A stretch of DNA of 64,000 nucleotides from JAWKWA01 sp041397765 (GTDB lineage: Bacteria; Pseudomonadota; Alphaproteobacteria; Rhizobiales; Hyphomicrobiaceae), in the NCBI GenBank assembly GCA_041397765.1, contig JAWKWA010000003.1:1-64000 (forward strand), written 5' to 3'. Positions 45,200-52,451 of the stretch are shown piece by piece. The stretch's first letter is position 1, and the number at the start of each line of letters is the position of its first letter. Under the pieces are notes generated by a model. That model made no database searches, was not told the origin of the DNA, and was given only the letters and a program-made list of their open reading frames with translations. The translations under genes and the position numbers were made by a program.

Positions 45200-46735
45200 C
45201 TATTGCGGGATGATCAGCTCGACGAACTGCTGGCCGTCCTCCTTCACCTCGACGCTGCCCGTATAGCGCTCGCCGCCTCGCTCCGCCTCGACCGTATAGG
45301 AGCCGGCGGCGAGGATGTGCGTCGGCAGCGCGCCCGCCGTCTGCTTGACGAGCTGTCCGGTCGGCGAATAGATCCGCCACACCGTGTCGGCGAGCGCCTC
45401 GCCGCCCTTCTGCTGCACGAGGCGGAAGGTGATGCGCGCCGCCTTGTGGTTGACGCTCGCCTCGGTCAGCTTGCCGGCCTCGACGCTCACATCCGATTCC
45501 ACCACCGCATTGGCGTCGCCATAGACGCTGACCACGTGATAGATGCCGGCGTTGAGACGGATGATCGTGTCGACCGGCGCCTTCTCGATCACGGTCTGGC
45601 GCTCGTCGAGGGCGTCGCGCTCGTCGGACTGGATGGTGAAGGCGACGCTCTTGGGCGGGATCTCCTCGCCATTGGCCGTCACCGCGCGCAGCCGCAGGCC
45701 GCCGGCATTGAGGATGAAGCGCTCGGCAAGCGCGGTGCCGGCCTTGACCGAGATCCGCCGCGTCTCGTGCGCGCGCCCATAGGCGACGTTCACCAGATAG
45801 TCGCCCTCCGGCAGCATGATCGAGGGTTCCGGCTCGGTCAGCGTCGCCACCGGCCGGGCGGCCTCGTCGGGCGCCTCGTCCTTGGCCGCGAAGATCCGCC
45901 AGGTGATGCCCGAGACCAGTTGCGGCCCGGTATCGGTGAGGACGGCCGAGAGCGAGACCGCCGAGCTCGGGCCACCCGTCGTCGTCGGCACGAAGCTCGT
46001 CACCTCGGCGCCGCCGTCCATGGCCCCCATCGCCGGCGTCGCCTCGGTCGACCAGCCGCCGCTCTCGACCCGCGTGTTGAAGCTGCCGATCGCGGCGCGG
46101 GTCGCCGCCGCGCTGAGCGAGGCGGTGAGCGCCGCATCGAGCCCGCTCTCGTCGTCGACGACGGTGAAGGTGCCGCCGGTGCGCGCCGCGACGCATTTGA
46201 GGGCGTTCATCCGCGTCTCCTGTCCCGAGGAGAGCGCGACGACGTCGATCCGCAGCTTGCGTTCCTTGCCGAGCAGTTGCGCGATCGCGCAGGGATCGGC
46301 CTGGCAGGTGTCGGGGCCGCTGGCGATCAGGATCAGCGTGCTGCGGCCCTCGAGAATGCCGGGCGTCCGCGCCGCGAAGTCGAGGGCCTGGGCGACCGGC
46401 GCCGGACCCTGCGGCTTCAGCCGCCCCATGATGCGCAGGAAATCCTCGTTCACCGCGCTCGCCGTCGCCTTCAAGAGCTCGAAATCCGAGCAGGTCCGCG
46501 CCTTGCGGTGGCCGAACGCCACCAGCCCGACCTTGAGCCCGGGCACGCGGTCGATCGAGCCGAGCACCGAGTTGCTGGCCGCCTGGAGCTTGGTCGAGGC
46601 GCCGAACGAATCCTGCGTCGTGAAGGAGGAATCGAGGACGATGATGGCGCCGGCCTCCTGACCGGCCGCCTCTGCGCTGTGCGTTTCCCATTGCGCGAGA
46701 GCGACGAGAAGCAAGACCGCGATCGCGCGGCGCAT
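45200..46735 (-). CDS. Secreted VWA-domain protein with Ig-like repeats
   Basis: A 511-residue protein with a signal peptide (MRRAIAVLLLVALAQWETHSAEA). A von Willebrand A-like domain occupies about residues 28-220. Its metal site reads DSSFT instead of the usual DxSxS, and the later segment SGPDTCQADPCAIAQLL holds a Cys pair. Then come about three beta-sandwich modules (GDYLVNVAYG, GIYHVVSVYGDANAVVESD, GSYTVEAERGGERYTGSV) similar to carboxypeptidase-regulatory-like folds. The ATG at 46735 was chosen for the signal peptide. Function unknown; it is probably periplasmic or surface-bound. Confidence 0.8.
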   Translation of the reverse strand: MRRAIAVLLLVALAQWETHSAEAAGQEAGAIIVLDSSFTTQDSFGASTKLQAASNSVLGSIDRVPGLKVGLVAFGHRKARTCSDFELLKATASAVNEDFLRIMGRLKPQGPAPVAQALDFAARTPGILEGRSTLILIASGPDTCQADPCAIAQLLGKERKLRIDVVALSSGQETRMNALKCVAARTGGTFTVVDDESGLDAALTASLSAAATRAAIGSFNTRVESGGWSTEATPAMGAMDGGAEVTSFVPTTTGGPSSAVSLSAVLTDTGPQLVSGITWRIFAAKDEAPDEAARPVATLTEPEPSIMLPEGDYLVNVAYGRAHETRRISVKAGTALAERFILNAGGLRLRAVTANGEEIPPKSVAFTIQSDERDALDERQTVIEKAPVDTIIRLNAGIYHVVSVYGDANAVVESDVSVEAGKLTEASVNHKAARITFRLVQQKGGEALADTVWRIYSPTGQLVKQTAGALPTHILAAGSYTVEAERGGERYTGSVEVKEDGQQFVELIIPQ

Positions 46736-46821
46736 GGCGCCCGACTCCGTCCACCTGGTGGCCATGGCCATGCGCGTCCATCCCCTCGCGGCCGAGCGCG
46801 GACGATCTGCTCCCGCCCCTC

Positions 46822-47697
46822 TCATGGTGCGAGCTCCCGCGCCCATGCCTCCGGTAGCCGCCCGATGCGCGCGCCGACCGCCTCGCCGCGCGCCTTCAGC
46901 GTGCGCCTCAGCGCCTCGCGCACCGGCTCCGGCGCCGCCACGTCCTGGGAGCGATTGAAGCGTGTCTCTGCGGCCGGAAAAGGCTCGGCCGAGAAGCGCG
47001 CGCCGATGAAGCCGGTCACCTCCTCGAGCGCTCGCGTCCGGTCAAGGTGAATCTCCTCGTAGAACAGGAAGAGGAGTTGCTCGGCCGGGAACACCGCCCT
47101 CAGCGCGTCGATCGTCGCGCCATAATCGCCGAGCGCCGCGAAACGCTCGCGGCCGGCGAGATCGACGAGGGCGCCGGCGCTCATCCGCGCCGCATCGAGC
47201 CCCTCGGAGCGGCAATGGTGCAGGATCTGCGACCACATCTGCGCCACCGGGCTGCGCATCACGAAGACGACCCGCGCCTCGGGCGCGAGCGCCTGGATGT
47301 GGCGATAGCCGTCCGCGCCGATCAGCGAATATTCCGGCGTCGCCTCGCCGGCGAAGCTGCGCCCGAACCTTTCCTCGAACAGCGAGCGGTACCAGGCATC
47401 GCCGATCGGATCGGCCATGTAGCGGCGGAACCACTGCCGGTGCTGCCTGTTCTGCTCGAGCCGGTCCCACTGGGTGAGGAGGCGCTGGTAGAGCTTGCGA
47501 TGGCGCGAGCGGCGCTTCTTGTCCGAGAGGTGCCGCGTGATGCCGCGGACATGGTCGAAATAGTGGATCTCCTTGACCGGCGTCACGAAGATGTCGGGAT
47601 GCGCCGAGAGCATGCGCATGAGCCAGGTCGTGCCAGCCTTCTGGGCGCCGACGCAGACGAAATAGCGTGGAATCGTCGCCGGCAACGGGGCGCTCAT
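46822..47697 (-). CDS. Sulfotransferase family protein
   Basis: A 291-residue P-loop sulfotransferase-like protein. The 5'-phosphosulfate-binding loop is VGAQKAGTTWL at 17-27, and the 3'-phosphate site is in VFVMRSPVAQMWSQ. KEIHYFD is also typical. It would use PAPS to sulfate an unknown acceptor, with cell-surface glycans or lipids being usual in such bacteria. It lies 86 bp upstream of the VWA gene on the same strand, so the two may be co-transcribed. Confidence 0.85.
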   Translation of the reverse strand: MSAPLPATIPRYFVCVGAQKAGTTWLMRMLSAHPDIFVTPVKEIHYFDHVRGITRHLSDKKRRSRHRKLYQRLLTQWDRLEQNRQHRQWFRRYMADPIGDAWYRSLFEERFGRSFAGEATPEYSLIGADGYRHIQALAPEARVVFVMRSPVAQMWSQILHHCRSEGLDAARMSAGALVDLAGRERFAALGDYGATIDALRAVFPAEQLLFLFYEEIHLDRTRALEEVTGFIGARFSAEPFPAAETRFNRSQDVAAPEPVREALRRTLKARGEAVGARIGRLPEAWARELAP

Positions 47698-47917
47698 GCT
47701 GTCACAGTCCCTCGGCAGGGCCCGGGCGAGGCGCCGGGGCGTTCATTCCCGATTGGTTTCTAGACCAGCCTGCGCCGGGCCTGAAGACCGCCGATGGCCA
47801 CATCCACCGCTGCCGCATCTGGCAGGCAGGTCGCCCCGCCCGGCCGGGCCGTGCCCTTCGCTCGGGCTCTGCCCGCCCCGATGCCCGCGACCAGGGGAGA
47901 TGAAATTCGCTCCACCG

Positions 47918-47980
47918 GAGCCTGATCTGTTGAGATGCGAGCGTGTGTGAGCCGCGAAAGCGTGATTCGGGCGCCGAAAG
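47918..47980. repeat. Diverged copy of the 70-bp palindromic element
   Basis: The segment begins GAGCCTGATC, continues GAGATGC at the same offset, and ends GCGTGATTC...CCGAAAG, matching the element at 40655 in order and spacing but with many substitutions. It lies in a 759-bp gap with no supported gene (47698-48456). Confidence 0.65.
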
Positions 47981-48038
47981 ATCGGTTGGAGCATGTCCGA
48001 CAAGGTCGCGCCGATTCCATCCAGGTCTGACATGCGCG

Positions 48039-48113
48039 AGTGGAGCGAATTCAACATTTCATTCCCGGGTGCGGCCAGGCTCGCTCTCAAATGTTGAATT
48101 CCAAAGCTCCACT
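48039..48113. repeat. Large inverted repeat
   Basis: Left arm 48039-48059 (AGTGGAGCGAATTCAACATTT) and right arm 48089-48113 (AAATGTTGAATTC, then GCTCCACT) pair with a small bulge and a 29-nt loop. The centre is AT-richer than the surrounding sequence. Confidence 0.85.
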
Positions 48114-48128
48114 AAGATCATAGGCTTG

Positions 48129-48205
48129 CTAGTGGTCCTGCCAAATCCGACATTTGCTCGGGAGCGGGCTGAGACGGGATGCAAATGTCGGATGTGGACC
48201 ACTAG
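48129..48205. repeat. MITE-like inverted repeat with 10-bp perfect ends
   Basis: Terminal arms CTAGTGGTCC (48129-48138) and GGACCACTAG (48196-48205) are perfect complements. An inner pair (AATCCGACATTTGC at 48144-48157 and GCAAATGTCGGAT at 48181-48193) extends the stem. The 77-bp unit has no coding capacity. It follows directly on the inverted repeat at 48039. Confidence 0.85.
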
Positions 48206-48456
48206 GAGATGGCCGAAGCCGGCGATAAGATGGTGCCCCGACCGGCCACCCCTCCATGCGCCTCTGCGGCTCCGACCGCGGACCGGCGGATGACGGGCGG
48301 CAGGTGCCGGAAGCCCTTGTCGGTCGGGGACGCCCCCGCCGCCATGAGCACCGTTTTCCCATGCCCGGCCGATGGGCAGGGCCCTGGTCGCGCCGAACGC
48401 CGCCAAGGGCGCCGGCACGGGTATCGGGCGTCAGAACTTCTAGAGGGAGCCGCGCC

Positions 48457-48636
48457 ATGCGCCTCAATCCGCCGACCGTCTTCATCTTCGCCATCTCGCT
48501 GCTGCTGATCGCGCTCGCCGTGATCTCGCGCATGGGCTTCGTGCCGATTCCCGAATACATGCCGCACCAGGAGTTCTGGCTGGCGGTGTTCGGCTATCTG
48601 ATCCTCATGCTCGGCAATCTGGTCCGCGGGCTCTGA
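48457..48636 (+). CDS. Small two-helix membrane protein
   Basis: A 59-residue protein (MRLNPPTVFIFAISLLLIAL, then a short loop FVPIPEYMPHQEF and a second helix WLAVFGYLILMLGNLV). GAGGGAG lies upstream of ATG 48457. It is about 230 bp before the aminotransferase on the same strand. Hydrophobic pattern and start signals support a real gene; function unknown. Confidence 0.65.
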   Translation: MRLNPPTVFIFAISLLLIALAVISRMGFVPIPEYMPHQEFWLAVFGYLILMLGNLVRGL

Positions 48637-48864
48637 GGCTTCGATCGGCCGCCTTCGGATCGGCGAGGCAGGCGCAGCGCGCGCCTGCTTGCGCGCCCTC
48701 CTGGCCCTCTCTAGGCTCGGTCGACCTGACCGGGCCAGTCGTCTACCTGAATGGGGCCGGGGCGCGTTCGGGCGCGACGCTCGAGGCCCGCCGCCCCGTC
48801 CCACTCCGCCCGCCGCTCCCGCCTCTTCTGGCTTTCGCACGCCGACATCACGAGGACATTCGCC

Positions 48865-50067
48865 ATGGGCTTCATCGCCGACAGCCTCAACAGGATCAAG
48901 CCGTCGCCGACCATCGCGGTGACATCGAAGGCGCGTCAGCTGAAGGCCGAGGGCCGTGACGTCATCGGCCTCGGCGCCGGCGAGCCCGATTTCGACACGC
49001 CCGACAACATCAAGGAGGCGGCGATCGCCGCCATTCGTGCCGGCCGGACCAAATACACCGATGTCGACGGCATTCCCGAGTTGAAGGCCGCCATCGCCGC
49101 CAAGTTCGCCCGCGAGAACGGCCTCACCTACAAGCCGAGCCAGATCTCGGTCGGCACCGGCGGCAAGCAGGTGCTCTACAACGCGCTGCTCGCGACGCTG
49201 AACCCCGGCGACGAGGTGATCGTGCCGGCGCCCTATTGGGTCAGCTATCCCGACATCGTGCTGCTCGGCGGCGGCACCCCCGTCTTCGTCGCCGCTGGCA
49301 TGGCGACCGGTTTCAAGCTGACCGCCGAGGCGCTCGAAAGCGCCATCACGCCGCGCACCAAGTGGCTGATCTTCAACTCGCCGTCCAACCCTTCGGGCGC
49401 CGCCTATTCGCGGGCCGAGCTGAAGGCGCTGACCGAGGTGCTGATGAGGCATCCCCAGGTCTATGTGCTCGCCGACGACATGTACGAGCACCTCGTCTAC
49501 GACGACTTCACATTCGTGACGCCGGCCCAGATCGAGCCGGGCCTCTACGACCGCACGCTGACCATGAACGGCGTCTCCAAGGCCTATGCGATGACCGGCT
49601 GGCGCATCGGCTATGCCGGCGGTCCCGAGCCGCTCATCAAGGCCATGGCGAAGCTCCAGTCGCAATCGACCTCGAACCCCTCCTCGATCGCGCAATATGC
49701 GGCGGTGGAGGCCTTGAACGGCCCGCAGGATTTCATCCGCTCGCGCGCGGCCGTCTTCAAGGAGCGGCGCGACCTCGTCGTCTCGATGCTGAACCAGGCG
49801 AACGGTATCAGGTGTCCGAAGCCTGAGGGCGCCTTCTACGTCTATCCCTCCTGCGAGGGCACGATCGGGCGGACGAGCGCCGGCGGCCGGCGGATCGCCA
49901 GCGACGAGGACTTCGTCACCGCACTGCTCGAGGAGGAGGGCGTCGCCGTCGTCCAGGGCGCGGCCTTCGGCCTGTCACCGTTCTTCCGTATCTCCTATGC
50001 GACCTCGACCGAGGCGCTCGAGGAGTCCTGCCGGCGGATACAACGTTTCTGTGGCGGGCTGCGCTGA
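48865..50067 (+). CDS. aatA: Class I aspartate aminotransferase
   Basis: A 400-residue PLP enzyme of the bacterial I-beta aspartate aminotransferase type. GAGEPDFDTP lies at 38-47, YTDVDGIPELK near 64, NSPSNPSG at 171-178, the Schiff-base Lys239 in NGVSKAYAMTGWRIGY, and FFRISYATS near the C-terminus. It exchanges amino groups between aspartate and 2-oxoglutarate; some relatives also act on prephenate, which cannot be decided here. ATG 48865 fits the family start. Confidence 0.93.
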   Translation: MGFIADSLNRIKPSPTIAVTSKARQLKAEGRDVIGLGAGEPDFDTPDNIKEAAIAAIRAGRTKYTDVDGIPELKAAIAAKFARENGLTYKPSQISVGTGGKQVLYNALLATLNPGDEVIVPAPYWVSYPDIVLLGGGTPVFVAAGMATGFKLTAEALESAITPRTKWLIFNSPSNPSGAAYSRAELKALTEVLMRHPQVYVLADDMYEHLVYDDFTFVTPAQIEPGLYDRTLTMNGVSKAYAMTGWRIGYAGGPEPLIKAMAKLQSQSTSNPSSIAQYAAVEALNGPQDFIRSRAAVFKERRDLVVSMLNQANGIRCPKPEGAFYVYPSCEGTIGRTSAGGRRIASDEDFVTALLEEEGVAVVQGAAFGLSPFFRISYATSTEALEESCRRIQRFCGGLR

Positions 50068-50282
50068 CGGTCAGCTATCGTTCAGGCAATCACAGATAGC
50101 CTCGTCACGCTTTAGTGATCGGCCGCCAGGAGGGGGCCGCCATAAGATTGCAGTCGCATGCATCTATGCACTGCATGACCCGGCCGAGCGATTCGGGGCC
50201 GCCTCTCGCGGGGCGGCGGGCGCTCGCAGGGCCTTATGACAGGCGGTTCGTCCGCCGGAAAAAACAGGATGGGAGCAAGAGA

Positions 50283-50759
50283 ATGGCCAAGCGTGGATTC
50301 GTGATCGCCCTCGGGGCAGCGTCCGTCGCGGTGATGTTGGGCGGCATTGCGCTGGCCCCCGTCGTCAAGGCGAGTGATCCGGTCACGGAGCGCAAGGAGG
50401 ACATGAAGAAGGTTGGCGGCGCCGCCAAGCTTCTCGGTGGCATGATGAAGGGCGACGTCGCCTATGACGCGGCCAAGGCCGCCGAGGCCGCGACGACGAT
50501 TGCCGATGTCGCCAAGGAGTTCCCGGAGTACTTCCCGACGGCGCCGGCCGAGGGCGAGGATACCTCGGCCTCGCCGAAGATCTGGGAGACCATGGACGAC
50601 TTCAAGGCCAAGTCTGCCGCCCTGGCGACCGACGCCGCCGCGCTGGCGACCGCGGCTGCGGCTGCGACCTCGGCCGACGACGCCTTCAAGGCGGCAGCCG
50701 GCAAGATGTTCGGTCACTGCAAGGATTGCCACGAGGCCTATCGCGTGAAGAAGGGCTGA
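50283..50759 (+). CDS. Cytochrome c' / c-556 (class II)
   Basis: A 158-residue exported protein with a signal peptide (MAKRGFVIALGAASVAVML), four-helix-bundle-like helices, and the heme motif CKDCH close to the C-terminus (GHCKDCHEAYRVKKG), the hallmark of class II cytochromes. The KEDMKK segment early in the mature part matches the family. These periplasmic hemoproteins bind NO or carry electrons; the role here is undecided. A weak hairpin follows at 50792. Confidence 0.92.
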   Translation: MAKRGFVIALGAASVAVMLGGIALAPVVKASDPVTERKEDMKKVGGAAKLLGGMMKGDVAYDAAKAAEAATTIADVAKEFPEYFPTAPAEGEDTSASPKIWETMDDFKAKSAALATDAAALATAAAAATSADDAFKAAAGKMFGHCKDCHEAYRVKKG

Positions 50760-50791
50760 TCTGGCGACGGATTGCTCTTGAGAATGCGGCG

Positions 50792-50816
50792 CGGGGTCCG
50801 GCAGAGCCGGGCCCCG
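50792..50816 (+). terminator. Hairpin after the cytochrome c' gene
   Basis: An 11-bp GC stem with one G-T wobble (50792-50802 with 50806-50816, 3-nt loop) is followed by only a short T-rich stretch, so termination is probable but not certain. Confidence 0.55.
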
Positions 50817-51013
50817 TCGTCGTTTGCGGGGAGAGGCCGTCCCGCGTCGGGCGGCCGCGCCGGGGCGACGGCAGCCGGCGCGCGGACGACCCGCGGCGAG
50901 CCCCCTCGACCTGCCATTTGTGGGCGCTGCGAAACCGCCGGCGGTTCACCAAGTCGCGAGAAGTTCCGTATCCTGCCATTGATCTGCCGGACGGATCGCC
51001 TATCCTCCCCGGC

Positions 51014-51190
51014 ATGGCACCGATGCGCACCTCACGCCCTTCCCGCTTTTCCCGCGGCCGCCCCAAGGCGCAGCGCCGCGAATGTCCTCATTGCGCGCTC
51101 TATCGGCGCCTGGCGCTCGGTGCCGCGCTCGTCGTCGGCCTCGTCTATCTGATCGATCGGGCCTTCAGCACGACCGGCCTGCTCGGCTGA
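51014..51190 (+). CDS. Small CPHC-plus-helix protein
   Basis: A 58-residue protein. The N-terminus is basic (MRTSRPSRFSRGRPKAQRR), then ECPHCALYRR provides a possible metal or redox pair, then a single membrane helix (LALGAALVVGLVYLIDRAF). No homologue comes to mind. The start at ATG 51014 gives a compact protein, and the frame extends upstream to 50726 with poor content. No clear ribosome-binding site. Confidence 0.45.
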   Translation: MAPMRTSRPSRFSRGRPKAQRRECPHCALYRRLALGAALVVGLVYLIDRAFSTTGLLG

Positions 51191-51315
51191 TCGCGGCGTC
51201 GGGGACTGGCGGCGGGCCGCTTTCGGCACACCTCCTCCGGACGCATGGCGCAAGAATTCTGCAGGACTTCGCGCCTGCCCGCCCGGTCCGGTCCCGACCA
51301 ACATCGACCCCGCGA

Positions 51316-51354
51316 AAAAGAAAAGGCGCGGTTCCGTTGGGAGCGGACCGCGCC
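51316..51354 (-). terminator. Minus-strand terminator-like hairpin
   Basis: On the minus strand an 8-bp stem (51354-51347 with 51332-51325, 14-nt loop) is followed by a T-rich run (TTTTCTTTTTC). It is about 440 bp downstream of the only candidate minus-strand gene here. Confidence 0.6.
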
Positions 51355-51653
51355 AGCAAGGTGTTGGATCAGTGGAACGCAAAGTGGGCAAGGGGAGATA
51401 GAGCAAGCGACGTGCCAGTTGCCCGAACGGCGCCGGCGAGCCGCCTCGGTCCCCCTCGCGCGAGGCGGCAATGCCGATGGCACACGGCGGCTGCACCAAT
51501 CCGGAACGGGCGTGCCGAGCCGGGATGGTCCAGTGCCTCCGGACGGGGCGATGCGCGGCTGCGGTGGCCGTGATCGCTGTTCGCAGCTTGCGGGGATGGG
51601 TGGGGCCGGAAAATGACCCGTAGGGCGCGAGCACGCGCGTCTGCGATAGCCGG

Positions 51654-51709
51654 GGCCGGACTAGACACCAAGGCCGGACTAGACAGCCCAGGCCGGATTG
51701 GACAGCCAG
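51654..51709. repeat. Three tandem 18/19-bp repeats
   Basis: Units begin GGCCGGACTAGACA at 51654 and 51672, and GGCCGGATTGGACA at 51691. Intergenic. Confidence 0.8.
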
Positions 51710-51793
51710 ATCCGGAATCACACCCGAAGACGGTTCTTGTGGGTCGAAGCGGCCGGGACCCTTCGGCCTGGCGGTGTCGCGATCGCCTGAGCG

Positions 51794-52021
51794 TCAGCTC
51801 GACTGCAGCCGACCCGCCCAGCCGGCCATCAGGAAGGATCTGATCGAGCGGCCGAGCGCGCCGCGCGCCTCTCCCGCCTCTCCCTCTGGCCGGTCGAATT
51901 TGATGACCTCGCGCGGCAGCGCCTCGCCTGCGCGCCGTGCGGGCAGGAAATCGGCATCCTCCGGGGCCGCCATGGCAAAGCCGGCAGCGTGTACGGCGTT
52001 CTTCAGCGCTTCGTTGGCCAT
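51794..52021 (-). CDS. Hypothetical 75-residue protein
   Basis: Reads MANEALKNAVHAAGFAMAAP, a charged middle (REVIKFDRPEGE) and a C-terminal possible short helix (SIRSFLMAGWAGRLQSS). GGAG lies nine bases upstream of the ATG at 52021. I do not recognise the family. The frame is open upstream to 52111. It is divergent from the EF-G-like gene. Confidence 0.45.
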   Translation of the reverse strand: MANEALKNAVHAAGFAMAAPEDADFLPARRAGEALPREVIKFDRPEGEAGEARGALGRSIRSFLMAGWAGRLQSS

Positions 52022-52451
52022 GTCGCTACTCCAGACACATGGAGACCACCGCTTCAACTCCGACATGGTGCCCGACCACGGCACTGCCAAGGGGTCGTGA
52101 AACCTTGCCACGAATTGAAACTAAATGTGATCGAACTGCAACTGTCAATCCTGCACCGCAAAATATCGCACAAGGACCTTACCGGAGCGTGGTGATCGGC
52201 CGGCAACCCCATCGGATCATCGGGGGCCGGCGCGCCCGCCACGCCGGATTCCAAGGCAGAAACACGGCGAACTGTTCCCCATCGTCTGCCATGCGCCTCG
52301 CCCGCAACCTGCCCGAGGCGGCAACGACGCGGCTTGTCAGCCGCCCCGGGCCTTGTCACCATGCTGTCGCACGTCCGAGCGCCCTCCGCGGGTTCGACGA
52401 GGGGTGGGCTCGGATCCCGTCTCTCAACACGCGACACGATGGAGGAAGATC
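52022..52451. other. Gap upstream of the EF-G-like gene
   Basis: A 430-bp divergent intergenic region. The part at 52095-52175 is clearly AT-richer than its surroundings, which would suit promoters, but I cannot assign -35 and -10 boxes with confidence. No gene seen. Confidence 0.5.

Larger units (their letters stand above)
51191..51793. other. Gap without a supported gene
   Basis: About 600 bp holding a minus-strand terminator-like hairpin (51316-51354) and three 18/19-bp repeats (51654-51709). No reading frame has a convincing protein. Confidence 0.55.

Noticed and set aside
47698..48456. Protein-coding frames in the repeat-rich gap
   Set aside because: Frames on both strands cross the inverted repeats and show no conserved motif or start signal.
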